From contig NWQT01000025.1 in the NCBI GenBank assembly GCA_002798295.1, forward strand, positions 62,001 through 126,000: a stretch of 64,000 nucleotides of DNA, written 5' to 3'. Positions 9,177 to 17,816 of this stretch are shown here, piece after piece. The translations under genes were made by a program, and so were the position numbers. The notes under the pieces were generated by a model. It had not been told where the DNA came from, searched no databases, and saw nothing but the letters and a program-made list of their open reading frames with translations. This DNA is from Lysobacteraceae bacterium NML07-0707. GTDB taxonomy: Bacteria > Pseudomonadota > Gammaproteobacteria > Xanthomonadales > Xanthomonadaceae. Each line of letters opens with the position of its first letter. The first letter of the stretch is position 1.

Positions 9177-9370
9177 CAGCTGACCTTGCGTTCAGATTGC
9201 CGGATGATGGCCTCAATTTCTGCCATTACCTCGTCATGGGGGATTGCAGGCGCTGTATCAGTCAGGCGAGGAGCCAGCTTGGCCTGTAGCCATGCGGTAT
9301 AGGCAGCCTCATCTTCGGCTGTCTCAAATTCGGAAATCAGCGGATCCAGGCGGTGAAGTCGGGCATTCAT
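9176..9370 (-). CDS. Antitoxin of the RelE/ParE-type pair (stability-determinant type)
   Basis: A 64-residue protein placed directly upstream of the toxin. It contains the segment ISEFETAEDEAAYTAWLQAK followed by PHDEVMAEIEAIIR, a pattern seen in small proteins usually named stability determinant or antitoxin that accompany RelE/ParE toxins. The DNA-binding part is presumably N-terminal and the C-terminal helix would wrap the toxin. A perfect 12-base inverted repeat about 50 bases upstream may be the operator for autoregulation. The pair sits between convergent-facing housekeeping genes and looks complete. Confidence 0.82.
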   Translation of the reverse strand: MNARLHRLDPLISEFETAEDEAAYTAWLQAKLAPRLTDTAPAIPHDEVMAEIEAIIRQSERKVS

Positions 9371-9420
9371 GGTCGCATCCTATCAGGAAGGCAGGCGCCG
9401 GGCTGCGCAATTGCGGTGTT

Positions 9421-9459
9421 GGAAATCCTTGCAAGGGGTTCAACCTGGCAAGGATTTCC
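9421..9459. repeat. Perfect 12-base inverted repeat between tolC-like gene and toxin-antitoxin pair
   Basis: ggaaatccttgc at 9421-9432 and gcaaggatttcc at 9448-9459 are exact reverse complements with a 15-base spacer. The element lies about 50 bases upstream of the antitoxin start and about 57 bases past the tolC-like stop (both genes read leftward). There is no T tract beyond it, which argues against a simple Rho-independent terminator. An antitoxin operator or an RNA-processing hairpin are the alternatives. Confidence 0.7.
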
Positions 9460-9516
9460 GCCTTGCATACACGATTTTTCCCGCAAGAACGGCGACACAA
9501 GAAGATGATGACAGGC

Positions 9517-10920
9517 TCAGCGCTCAATCCGCGGTGGGCGGCCTGCAGGGACGGTGAGCAGCCGGTTGATGTTTTGCAGGTCGTCCACGTCCAGTGTGCC
9601 TGCGGCCTGACGCAGGGTCAGATGGCTTTGCAGATAGTTGTATTTGGCCTCGGCATAGGCTTGCTGGGCGTTGAACAGGTTTTGCTGGTTGATCAATACG
9701 TCAATCACGGTGCGGGTGCCGACTTCCAGCCCGACCTGCGAAGCCTCATGGGCGCTTTGCGCGGCCACCAATGCCAGACGGCGGGCTTCCACGGCGCTGA
9801 TACCGGCGGCAAGGTTCTGGTAGGCGCTGCGGGTATTGCGCTCCAGGGCGCGCTTTTGTTGCTCCAGCTGTTGCTCGGAAACGTCACGCTGGGCGATGGC
9901 TTGGCGAACCTGCGACTGGGTGGCGCCGCCTGAGAAAATCGGTACCGACAGCGTCAGGCCGATGCTCGGGTTGCGGCTCCAGCCATCGGTGCTGGCCTTG
10001 CGTCCCAGCTGCTCGATGGTCGCGTCACTGCGGTTATAGCCATAACTGGCACTGGCGCTGAGGCTGGGCAGATGCCCGGCGCGGGCAGTCTGGATGTTTT
10101 GCTCGGCGGCGGCCAGCCGGGTTTTCTGCGCGGCCAGAGCCGGGTTGTTGTCGATGGCGAGCTGTACCCAGTCGGTGGCGTTGCCTTCGGCGGGCAGTTG
10201 CGGGATGAAGTCATCCGGCAGCGCCATCAGTGTGTTGATCGGCTGGCCGGTGATTTCTGTCAGTGCCTGCCGGGCATCTTCCAGCGCGTTGCGGCGCAGG
10301 ATGGTATTGGCGCGCGCGCCTTCGTACTGGGCACGGGCTTCGTGCTGGTCGGTGATTGGCGCCAGACCCACTTCCAGACGTTTGCTGGCATAGTCGAATT
10401 GCTTCTTCAGCGCTTCTTCCTGCGCTTCGGCGGCGGCCAGGGTTTCCATCGCCACCAGCACATTGAAATAAGCCTGCGAAGTGCGGGTAATCAGTTGGTC
10501 ACGGGCCGATTCCAGTTCGTGCTCACCTGCCTGGGTGTGCAGCCGCTGGGCGCGGTGACGGCTGATGGTTTGGCCGTTGTACAGCATCTGGTTCAGATTG
10601 AGGCCGACATTGCGGCTGGTGCTGTCCTGCACGCGCTCGCCGCCGGAGATGATGGCGCCGGTGGTCGGGTCGATTTGCGGCTGGCCGGACTCGCTGGTGC
10701 TGCGGCTGCGATGGATGCTGGCACTGCCGTTGATTTGCGGCAGCATCGCGGCACGGGTCTGCACCTGGCCTTCGGCCGTGGCGCGTTGGCCGGCTTCGGC
10801 GGCAGCCAGTTGCGGGTCTTGCCCGCGTGCAAGCTGATAGGTCTGCAGCAGGTCTTCGGCCTGCACGGTGACGGGCAGAAGGGCAGTGGTCAGAGCTAGA
10901 ACAAGCGGGCGGAAACGCAT
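9517..10920 (-). CDS. tolC: TolC family outer membrane efflux protein
   Basis: An outer-membrane channel of 467 residues. The signal peptide (MRFRPLVLALTTALLPVTVQA) is followed by two helical repeats typical of TolC: the first has LLQTYQLARGQDPQLAAAEA, and the second has QLAIDNNPALAAQKTRLAAAEQNI. Long coiled-coil stretches build the periplasmic tunnel. TolC partners with inner-membrane pumps for efflux or type I secretion, but no pump lies next to it. The pcm-like gene lies 57 bases upstream on the same strand, an order seen in many gammaproteobacteria. Whether it serves general efflux or a specific exporter cannot be told. Confidence 0.92.
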   Translation of the reverse strand: MRFRPLVLALTTALLPVTVQAEDLLQTYQLARGQDPQLAAAEAGQRATAEGQVQTRAAMLPQINGSASIHRSRSTSESGQPQIDPTTGAIISGGERVQDSTSRNVGLNLNQMLYNGQTISRHRAQRLHTQAGEHELESARDQLITRTSQAYFNVLVAMETLAAAEAQEEALKKQFDYASKRLEVGLAPITDQHEARAQYEGARANTILRRNALEDARQALTEITGQPINTLMALPDDFIPQLPAEGNATDWVQLAIDNNPALAAQKTRLAAAEQNIQTARAGHLPSLSASASYGYNRSDATIEQLGRKASTDGWSRNPSIGLTLSVPIFSGGATQSQVRQAIAQRDVSEQQLEQQKRALERNTRSAYQNLAAGISAVEARRLALVAAQSAHEASQVGLEVGTRTVIDVLINQQNLFNAQQAYAEAKYNYLQSHLTLRQAAGTLDVDDLQNINRLLTVPAGRPPRIER

Positions 10921-10977
10921 GGAAAGTCCTCGTCAAACACGAAAATCGCGCATCCGGCCGCTGCCGGCTGGATGCAG

Positions 10978-11631
10978 TTACAGGCTGAAGCGCGGCACGG
11001 GCGCCGCACCGGACAGATAGGGCAGGTCGGTTTCAAACAACGATTGGCGCTGTGGCTGGTTGACCGTGCCGGTGAAAATTTCGGCCTGCATCACCGGCGA
11101 GTGCCCATGAATCACGAACAGCCGGCCGCCGGGAGAGAGCCAGTCAAAGAAATGCGCCGGGACTTCGGTGACCGCGCCGGTGACGCACACCACATCGAAA
11201 CGGCTATCGCTATGCCATTGCAGCGCATCGGCCACTTCCACGGTGACATTGCCATGGCCTTGGGCGGCAAGCCGCGCCTGCGCGGCTTCGGCCAGTGCCG
11301 GCTGGATTTCCAGGCTGTGCACCGATGCGGCCAGTTGCGCAAGGCAGGCCGCAAAGTAGCCGCTGCCGGTGCCGACTTCCAGTACGCGCTCATGCGCCTG
11401 GGGCAGGAGACCTTGCAAAGTACGGCCTTCAATCACCGGCTTCATCATGAACTGGTCATGGCCAATGGGCAGGCTGAGGTCGGCATAGGCCAATTCGCGG
11501 TGCGCCTCATCGACGAACAACTCGCGCGGCGTACTGCCGATCACCGCGAGCACGCGCGGGTCGAGCACCTCCCAGGGGCGAACCTGTTGTTCGACCATGT
11601 TTTCACGGGCTTGGGCGTAGTTAATCGTCAT
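10978..11631 (-). CDS. pcm: Protein-L-isoaspartate O-methyltransferase family protein
   Basis: A 217-residue SAM-dependent methyltransferase. The pattern MVEQQVRPWEVLDPRVLAVI at the N-terminus and the SAM-binding motif EVGTGSGYFAACLAQL are those of the Pcm family, which methylates damaged isoaspartyl residues to start their repair. The variant found beside tolC often differs from classical Pcm in the substrate-side motif, so a true repair role is probable, not proven. The start ATG at 11631 is the first in the frame. It is the upstream member of the pcm-tolC pair. Confidence 0.9.
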   Translation of the reverse strand: MTINYAQARENMVEQQVRPWEVLDPRVLAVIGSTPRELFVDEAHRELAYADLSLPIGHDQFMMKPVIEGRTLQGLLPQAHERVLEVGTGSGYFAACLAQLAASVHSLEIQPALAEAAQARLAAQGHGNVTVEVADALQWHSDSRFDVVCVTGAVTEVPAHFFDWLSPGGRLFVIHGHSPVMQAEIFTGTVNQPQRQSLFETDLPYLSGAAPVPRFSL

Positions 11632-11853
11632 GGCGATGGACTGGCTTGAAAAGAGGCGGCAATTCTAGCTTGTCTTGGCTGTGGGGCGGCTGACTTACGA
11701 CAAGATTATCTTGCCTGGCCGATACAGCCTCTGGCAGTGCCAAAAGTCAGGGGTGGGGGCAGACAGGCGCGCAGCAGCCGGTCAAGATTTTCGCCCTGGG
11801 CGTACTGGGGAGTGCGTGCATGGCAGTCTAGCCGCACGCAAAATTTGCGGTGT

Positions 11854-12540
11854 TTAGCTCAGTCTGGCCAGCATTCTTGCCGAGCCAATAAGGCGTGCCC
11901 AGCGGCAGCCAAGATCCAGCAGGCAGAGATAACCGGCTTCGCCCAGAAGCCGCCACAGGGTGAGCAAATTCCATTGCAAGTGCGCCTCGGCTGCACATAG
12001 TTCTGCATCCATTCCCAGTTGCCGGGCAAACCGTGCACAGCGAGCCAGGTGGTAACGGCTGCTCAGCAGGGTGACCGGACCCCGATGCGGGGTGTCGGCA
12101 AGCAGGCTGCGGGCATTGCGCAGGTTTTGCAGGGTATCGCGTGAGCGCCGTTCCAGATGCAGTATCTGCGGGTCAATCCTGATCTTTTGTACAAGCGCGG
12201 CATGGGCGATGTCCGCCTCGGTCAAGTCGCCAGCGGCGCCGCCGCCCAGCAGGAACAGCCGCTCGGGACGGTGCTTGGGCCATAGCTCAATAACGCGTTG
12301 GATGCGGGCGGCAAAATCCGGGTCGATATGGCCGCCAGGAGCGTGCTTGCCAAATACCAGCAGGGCATTGCGGTAGCGCGGCTGGCAGCGGCTGCGCCGC
12401 GCCACTTGCACTACGTGCAGAAAATAGCCCAGATAGACAAGCCCCGCGCTCAATACGCAGGCCAGCATGGTGACGATGACCACATGCAATACATCGGGGT
12501 CGCTCATCAGGGCGGCGCGGTGGCGGGCTCGGCTGGTCAT
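11854..12540 (-). CDS. DUF218/YdcF-ElyC family membrane-anchored protein
   Basis: The 228-residue product has one N-terminal membrane segment (VVIVTMLACVLSAGLVYLGYF) and then a Rossmann-like DUF218 domain with NALLVFGKHA, LFLLGGG, ERRSRDTLQNLRNAR and VTLLSSRYHLARC, the family pattern. E. coli relatives (ElyC, SanA, YdcF) influence envelope integrity, but the reaction is not known. The ATG at 12540 is used; the open frame begins two codons earlier at TTG, and an internal ATG at 12507 is possible. It is divergent from the pigment-type ketosynthase, sharing an 84-base intergenic region that must hold both promoters. Confidence 0.85.
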   Translation of the reverse strand: MTSRARHRAALMSDPDVLHVVIVTMLACVLSAGLVYLGYFLHVVQVARRSRCQPRYRNALLVFGKHAPGGHIDPDFAARIQRVIELWPKHRPERLFLLGGGAAGDLTEADIAHAALVQKIRIDPQILHLERRSRDTLQNLRNARSLLADTPHRGPVTLLSSRYHLARCARFARQLGMDAELCAAEAHLQWNLLTLWRLLGEAGYLCLLDLGCRWARLIGSARMLARLS

Positions 12541-12591
12541 GGCCAAATTCTATGCGGGCTGCGGTTACAGCGGCAGACAAGTATGGGCGGC

Positions 12592-12597
12592 TATACT
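12592..12597 (+). promoter_or_regulatory. Possible -10 element (TATACT) for the polyene ketosynthase operon
   Basis: A TATACT hexamer lies 27 bases before the GTG start, in the short divergent gap. No good -35 is seen at 17 bases. The same hexamer in a G/C-rich setting precedes pilT and the glycosyltransferase gene, which suggests a real promoter element. Confidence 0.4.
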
Positions 12598-12624
12598 CGC
12601 TGCGATTCGAATCATGGAAAGCTC

Positions 12625-13845
12625 GTGACTTCTCATCGCCATACCCGGCCTGCGCCGATGCGCAGGCTTGCCATTAGTCACTACACCGCGACCACGGCGC
12701 TGGGGCGTGGCCGCATGGCGCAGCTTGATGCTTTGCAGGCGGGTCGCAGTGGCCTTGCCCGCAATGATTTCGGTCCGCTGCATGCCGGTGCGCCCTTGCC
12801 GACCTGGATTGGCCGGGTGGCCGGGCTGGAACAGACGCCTTTGCCGGAAGCGCTTGCAGGCTGGGAGTGCCGCAATAACCGGCTGGCCTGGCTGGCGCTG
12901 AATCAGGACGGCCTGTTGCAGGCGATCAAGGCGTTGCGCGAGAAGTACGGCGCCGAGCGGATTGCCCTGGTGATCGGTACTTCGACCTCCAGTATCGGTG
13001 CCACCGAAGAGGCCTATGCCGGTTTGCAGGACGGACATTTTCCTGCCCATTTACAGCGCCCGGAAGTGCATACCCCGCATTCGCTAGGCGGCTTCGTGCA
13101 GGCGGCGACCGGGCTGCGCGGGCCGTGCGTGACGGTGGCCACGGCCTGCTCTTCCAGTGCCAAGGTGTTTGCCCAGGCCGCGCGGCTGATGGCAGCTGGC
13201 GTGGTGGATGCGGCGCTGGTGGGCGGTGTGGATACGCTGTGCGGCAGTGTGCTGTACGGCTTCAATGCGCTGGGACTGGTATCGGGTCATCCCTGCATGC
13301 CATTTGATGTGCGCCGTGATGGCCTGTCGCTAGGCGAGGCAGGTGGTTTTGCGATTCTTGAAAAGGCGGCCGATGGCGCGCTGCTGCTATGCGGTTATGG
13401 CGAGTCCAGTGATGCCCATCATATGTCGGCGCCGCACCCGGAGGGTCTGGGTGCCCAGCTGGCGATGCGCGATGCCCTGGCGCGTGGCGGCATCGAGGCG
13501 GCTGCAGTCGGCTATCTGAATCTGCACGGCACTTCCACGCCGGCCAATGACCGGGTGGAGGCGCTGGCTGTGGCGGCGATGTTCCCGGATACGCTGCATG
13601 CCAGCTCTACCAAGGGCTGGACAGGCCACACACTGGGGGCGGCCGGAATCGTCGAATCGGTATTCGCACTTTTGGCGCTGGAGCATGGCTTTCTGCCCGG
13701 CACGCTGGGCAGTAGCGAGCCGGATCCGGTCTGTGGCGCGCAGATTCGCTTCGTATCACAACAGGCCAAAATCCATTACGCAATGAACAATTCCTTTGGC
13801 TTTGGTGGCAATAACTGCTCGCTGCTGTTCGGGAGCGTCGCATGA
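12625..13845 (+). CDS. Beta-ketoacyl-ACP synthase, aryl polyene/xanthomonadin type (ApeO-like)
   Basis: The condensing enzyme that lengthens a carrier-bound acyl chain. The whole Cys-His-His site is present: Cys in VATACSSSAK (about residue 175), His in LHGTSTPANDRVEA, and Lys/His in STKGWTGHTLGAAG. At 406 residues it is a full KS II fold. The GTG at 12625 has a GGAAAG ribosome site; an ATG at 12658 lacks one but gives the usual family N-terminus (MRRLAISHY), so either could be right. The stop overlaps the start of a chain-length-factor-like gene (ATGA), so the pair should form a KS-CLF heterodimer as in aryl polyene systems. It is first of a four-gene coupled operon. Confidence 0.88.
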   Translation: MTSHRHTRPAPMRRLAISHYTATTALGRGRMAQLDALQAGRSGLARNDFGPLHAGAPLPTWIGRVAGLEQTPLPEALAGWECRNNRLAWLALNQDGLLQAIKALREKYGAERIALVIGTSTSSIGATEEAYAGLQDGHFPAHLQRPEVHTPHSLGGFVQAATGLRGPCVTVATACSSSAKVFAQAARLMAAGVVDAALVGGVDTLCGSVLYGFNALGLVSGHPCMPFDVRRDGLSLGEAGGFAILEKAADGALLLCGYGESSDAHHMSAPHPEGLGAQLAMRDALARGGIEAAAVGYLNLHGTSTPANDRVEALAVAAMFPDTLHASSTKGWTGHTLGAAGIVESVFALLALEHGFLPGTLGSSEPDPVCGAQIRFVSQQAKIHYAMNNSFGFGGNNCSLLFGSVA

Positions 13846-14648
13846 AACAGACGCCCTTGCTGCGCGCGCATCTTGAAGGCATCGGCTTTTGGGCCAGTGG
13901 TCTGCCCAGCTGGCAAGCTGCATGTGAATGGGTGAAAAACGGCGCCATGCCGGAGCAGGCGTCTGCACGCCCTTCACCCCAGCTTCTGGCGCCCAATGAG
14001 CGTCGTCGCGCGCCCGAGTCGGTGGCCGTGGCGCTGGAAGTGGCACTGGCTGCCTGCCAGATGGCCGGACGTGATCCGGCCAGTCTGGCTTCGGTATTTA
14101 CTTCCACGCATGGCGATCTGGGCATCACCGATTACATGAGCCAGACCCTGGCCAGTGAGGATCCGGCTTCGGTTTCGCCTACCCGCTTTCACAACTCGGT
14201 ACACAATGCGGCTGCCGGTTACTGGACGATTGGTGCAGGCTGCATGCGTCCGGCCACGGCGATTTCAGCAGCCTCTGCAAGCTTTGCCCAAGGGCTTCTG
14301 GAAGCCCTGACGCAGCTGCTTGCAGGCGAGTCTGCTGTATTGTTAGCGGCCTATGATGCCCGCGCCCACGGGCCATTGGCGGAAGTTTCAAGAAGCGAGG
14401 GGCTGCTGGGCGGTGCGCTGCTGTTGAGCCAAACCGGCCAGGGCGCATGCCTTGAGGCTTGGCTTGAAGACGGCATGGCAACTGCCGCCAATGGCGCTTT
14501 GGCGCGCCATGCCAGTGGCAATGCCATGTTGCCGATGCTGCCATTGTTTGAGCTTTTGGCGCAGGGCAGTGATGGCGAAGTCCGGCTGGATGCGGGCGCG
14601 GGCCGGGTGCTGCGGGTGCGCATCCAGCATGACAAGGGCAGCGCATGA
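13842..14648 (+). CDS. Ketosynthase-like chain-length factor (ApeC-like, PF13723 type)
   Basis: A 268-residue protein matching the N-terminal half of a ketosynthase (VFTSTHGDLGITDYMSQTLA, FHNSVHNAAAGYWTIG, ISAASASFAQGLLEA). At the position of the catalytic Cys there is a Ser/Ala-rich ASAS turn and no Cys, so it cannot condense by itself. In aryl polyene and xanthomonadin clusters such proteins pair with a full ketosynthase and set chain length. The four-base ATGA overlaps at both ends show tight coupling with the ketosynthase before it and the glycosyltransferase after it. Confidence 0.85.
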   Translation: MKQTPLLRAHLEGIGFWASGLPSWQAACEWVKNGAMPEQASARPSPQLLAPNERRRAPESVAVALEVALAACQMAGRDPASLASVFTSTHGDLGITDYMSQTLASEDPASVSPTRFHNSVHNAAAGYWTIGAGCMRPATAISAASASFAQGLLEALTQLLAGESAVLLAAYDARAHGPLAEVSRSEGLLGGALLLSQTGQGACLEAWLEDGMATAANGALARHASGNAMLPMLPLFELLAQGSDGEVRLDAGAGRVLRVRIQHDKGSA

Positions 14649-15448
14649 AGCTTGACCGGCACAATACTGCGATCGTGATTCCCGCACTCAATGAGCGGCT
14701 GCGCATTCGTGAGGTGGTGGAGTCGGCGCTGCGCGAGGCCGACACCGTCATCGTCATTGATGACGGCTCCGATGACGGTACCGCAGACTGCCTGCATGGC
14801 CTGCCCATTACCCTGTTGCGCCATGCTACACGCATGGGCAAGGGCGCATCGCTACGTGATGGCTTTGCCGAGGCGCTGCGTCAGGGCAAAGCGGCCGTGG
14901 TGACCATGGATGGCGATGGCCAGCATCAGGCCAGCGATGTGCCGCGCCTGATTGCCGCGGCCAATCGTCATCCGCAATGCCTTGTCAATGGCGCGCGCCT
15001 GCGCCGCCGCGAGCAACAACCCTTGTACCGGCGCATCGGCAATGACTTCGGCGATTGGGGCATCAGCTGGGGCTGCGGCTTTCGCATCCGTGACACCCAA
15101 AGCGGGCAACGCCTGTACCGTGCCCCTGCCTGTGCGCTGGGCGATATCCCCGGCGAAGATTTCGTGTTCGAGGCGCAAATGCTGATTTCCTGTGCCCGGC
15201 AGCTGGGCTACCGGGTGGTATCGGTACCCATCGAAGCACGTTATAAGACTGTGCACAGTAACGAACAGTTTCGTCGCAGCCATTTTCGTCCGTTGCGCGA
15301 CCTGTGGCGCATTACCGCGCATGTAGTCCGGCAGGTCTGGCGCTATGGTGATGTCATTGGCCAGTACCGGCTGACGCGCGCCAACCCGCCGCTGATTGAC
15401 GATGCCGATGGCAGGCTGCAAAACACCACAGTGGAGTCATCTGCATGA
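14645..15448 (+). CDS. Family 2 glycosyltransferase of the polyene locus
   Basis: A 267-residue GT-A fold enzyme: AIVIPALNE at the N-terminus, DTVIVIDDGSDDGTADCL for nucleotide-sugar binding, VVTMDGDGQHQASDVP with the DxD metal site, and a later GEDFVFEAQML acid segment. No clear membrane helices are seen, so it is probably cytoplasmic or peripheral. GT2 genes are frequent in pigment clusters, where they may attach a sugar or a lipid-linked head to the polyene. It overlaps the preceding gene and the following flavoprotein by four bases each. The acceptor is inferred from context only. Confidence 0.88.
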   Translation: MKLDRHNTAIVIPALNERLRIREVVESALREADTVIVIDDGSDDGTADCLHGLPITLLRHATRMGKGASLRDGFAEALRQGKAAVVTMDGDGQHQASDVPRLIAAANRHPQCLVNGARLRRREQQPLYRRIGNDFGDWGISWGCGFRIRDTQSGQRLYRAPACALGDIPGEDFVFEAQMLISCARQLGYRVVSVPIEARYKTVHSNEQFRRSHFRPLRDLWRITAHVVRQVWRYGDVIGQYRLTRANPPLIDDADGRLQNTTVESSA

Positions 15449-17061
15449 GTAGCGATGTTTGCGATGTCGTCATCCTGGGCGGCGGCCTTGCCGGTCTGAC
15501 CTTGGCACTGCAACTGCGCCAGCAAGATGCCAAGATGCGCATCCGCGTATTGGAGCGCCGCCAACATCCAGTGCCGGAAGCGGCCTTCAAGGTGGGAGAA
15601 TCCACCGTGGAAATCGGCGCGCATTATTTTGCCAATGTATTGGGTCTGCTGCCGCACCTGAAAACGCAGCAGATCCGCAAGTTCGGTTTCCGGTTCTTTT
15701 TCTCCGACCGTCAGGCACATATCGAAAAATGCACCGAGCTGGGTGTCAGCATGCTGCTGCCGACGCCGTCCTGGCAGATTGATCGCGGCCGGTTCGAGAA
15801 CTTTCTGGCTGCGCATGTGCGTGAGTTGGGCATCGAATTCATTGATGGTGCCAGCGTGCGCGAAGTCGTGCTTGCAGACAACGAGGCTCCGCACCGGCTG
15901 CGCTATGCCAAGGGTGATAGCGCGCATGAAGTGGCAGCGCGCTGGGTAGTGGATGCCAGCGGACGTGCGAGTCTTCTCAAGCGCAAACTGGGGCTTGAAA
16001 AAAGTAATGCGCACGATGTCAATTCGGTCTGGTGGCGGGTTCAGGGCTTTGTCGATCCCAATGACTGGACCGATGATGCCGACTGGCTGGCGCGTTGTCA
16101 GCCACCCGAGCGCTGGCGCTCCACTAACCATCTATGCGGCCCTGGGTACTGGGTATGGATGATTCCGCTGGGCTCCAACGCACATTCCATCGGCATTGTC
16201 GCCGATCAGAGCCTGCATCCGCTCGATACCCTCAACAGCCATGAAAAAGCCATGCACTGGCTGTGCCAGCACCAGCCGCAGCTGGCCGGGCTACTTGCGC
16301 GCGAGCAGCATGCGCTACTGGACTTCCGTTTTTTGAAGCATTTCTCCTACGAATGTCAGCAGGTGTTTTCTACCCGGCGCTGGGCATTGACGGGCGAAGC
16401 AGGTTATTTTGCTGATCCGTTCTATTCGCCAGGCAGCGATTTCATTGCCATTAGCAATACCTATATCACCGAGCTGATCCGGCTTGAACGTGCCGGTGAA
16501 TCCATCGGCCTGCATGTGACCCTGTTTGAGCAGCTTTATCGCGGCTTCTACGACAACACCATGTCGCTGTATCTGGGGCAGTACCGCCTGTTTGGCAATG
16601 CCGAAGTGATGCCGGTGAAAGTCATCTGGGACTACAGTTTCTACTGGGCCTTGCTGGCGCCGTTGTTCATCTCCGGGCGCATTGCTGATATCCATGTGCT
16701 TTCGCGATTGCGTGCCGATATGGAATATGCCGCCGCACTCAATACCGCCATGCAACCGTTGCTGCGGCAATGGGGCGAGCATTCGGGCTATGGCACACCG
16801 GAGGATGGCCGCCTGCTGGATCAATACCGGATCGGCTGGTTCCACGAGCTCAACCGCGCGTTGGGTGATGTGCTCGATGATGAAGCCTTCATTGCAAAGG
16901 TGCATGCCAACTGCAAATTGCTGGCACAGCTGGCGCTGGAAATCCTCACGCAAGTAAAACAGCGCTGCCCGCATGCCGATGTGCAACCGCTGCTTGAGCT
17001 TGTGCAGGATGTGACCATGACCAACCCGCCAATGCTCGGCGCAGAGTGGTTTCCGGGCTAA
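15445..17061 (+). CDS. FAD-dependent oxidoreductase of the tryptophan-halogenase family
   Basis: A 538-residue flavoprotein. The dinucleotide motif is VVILGGGLAGLTLALQLR at residues 9-26, followed by AFKVGESTVEIG near 50 (the GES motif of the halogenase group) and PGYWVWMIPLG, a close version of the GWxWxIP signature of flavin halogenases. Length also fits halogenases. Xanthomonadins carry bromine, so a tailoring halogenase here would make sense; a monooxygenase or desaturase role is the alternative because the Trp in GW is replaced by Tyr. It is the last gene of the rightward operon and converges with the ketoreductase, leaving only eight bases between the stops. Confidence 0.82.
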   Translation: MSSDVCDVVILGGGLAGLTLALQLRQQDAKMRIRVLERRQHPVPEAAFKVGESTVEIGAHYFANVLGLLPHLKTQQIRKFGFRFFFSDRQAHIEKCTELGVSMLLPTPSWQIDRGRFENFLAAHVRELGIEFIDGASVREVVLADNEAPHRLRYAKGDSAHEVAARWVVDASGRASLLKRKLGLEKSNAHDVNSVWWRVQGFVDPNDWTDDADWLARCQPPERWRSTNHLCGPGYWVWMIPLGSNAHSIGIVADQSLHPLDTLNSHEKAMHWLCQHQPQLAGLLAREQHALLDFRFLKHFSYECQQVFSTRRWALTGEAGYFADPFYSPGSDFIAISNTYITELIRLERAGESIGLHVTLFEQLYRGFYDNTMSLYLGQYRLFGNAEVMPVKVIWDYSFYWALLAPLFISGRIADIHVLSRLRADMEYAAALNTAMQPLLRQWGEHSGYGTPEDGRLLDQYRIGWFHELNRALGDVLDDEAFIAKVHANCKLLAQLALEILTQVKQRCPHADVQPLLELVQDVTMTNPPMLGAEWFPG

Positions 17062-17069
17062 GTGTCGAC

Positions 17070-17816
17070 TCAGCTCATCCCGCCATCAATACCGATGACC
17101 TGGCCATTGATGTAGGCGGCAGCATCGCTGCACAGAAAGGCGGCAAGTGCGGCCACTTCTTCGGGCTTGCCTGGGCGAGCTGCGGGCACCATCGTTTTAA
17201 TTTGTTCCGGGGCGAACACGCCTTCGGCCATGCTGCCCTCAATCAGCCCTGGCGCAATCACATTGACGCTGATGCCACGGCTGGCCATTTCCCGCGCCAA
17301 TGATTTGCTGGCGCCATGCAGCGCCGCCTTGGCCGCAGCGTAATTGGTCTGGCCACGATTGCCCAGTACTGCGGCAACGCTGGAAATGCTGATGACCCGT
17401 CCCCAGCGGGTGCGCGCCATCGGCAGCAGCAGTGGCTGGGTGACATTGAAAAAGCCGTGCAGTGAGACATTGATCACCCGCTGCCAGCGCGCCTCATCCA
17501 TACCTGCCATCGGCGCATCGTCATGGATGCCGGCATTATTGACCACAATCTGGATTGGGCCATGTTGCAGCAGGCTGGCAATCGCCGCGCCACTGGCGTT
17601 GCTGCAACTGACATCAAACACGATGACTTCGGCGCTGCCGCCATCGGCGCAGATCGCGGCAGCGACGGCTTCAGCGCGCTCCCGGTTGCGGTTGGCGTGA
17701 ACGATGACATGGTGACCATGGCGACCAAGTTCGCGGCAAATGGCGCTACCGATATCGCCGCTGCCGCCAGTGACCAGGGCGCGTTTTGCAGGTTTGAAAG
17801 AGGCGTTTTGGCTCAT
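17070..17816 (-). CDS. 3-ketoacyl-ACP reductase (FabG-like, ApeQ type)
   Basis: A 248-residue short-chain dehydrogenase: ALVTGGSGDIGSAICREL (TGxxxGIG variant), NNAGIHDD, catalytic Ser in ISISSVAAVLG, YAAAK for the Tyr-Lys pair, and GQVIGIDGGMS at the end. It reduces the 3-keto group after each condensation, using NADPH. The ATG at 17816 is chosen because it overlaps the dehydratase stop by four bases (ATGA); a longer frame upstream is antisense noise. Its place beside a dehydratase and exporter, opposite the ketosynthase operon, supports a pigment role over general fatty-acid synthesis. Confidence 0.9.
   Translation of the reverse strand: MSQNASFKPAKRALVTGGSGDIGSAICRELGRHGHHVIVHANRNRERAEAVAAAICADGGSAEVIVFDVSCSNASGAAIASLLQHGPIQIVVNNAGIHDDAPMAGMDEARWQRVINVSLHGFFNVTQPLLLPMARTRWGRVISISSVAAVLGNRGQTNYAAAKAALHGASKSLAREMASRGISVNVIAPGLIEGSMAEGVFAPEQIKTMVPAARPGKPEEVAALAAFLCSDAAAYINGQVIGIDGGMS

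Noticed and set aside
9421-9459. Palindrome considered as an attachment site or CRISPR repeat
   Set aside because: Only one copy, no integrase and no repeat-spacer pattern nearby.
11675-11857. Rightward 60-codon frame in the gap before pcm
   Set aside because: Short, no ribosome site and no similarity I can recognise; the region is better read as intergenic.
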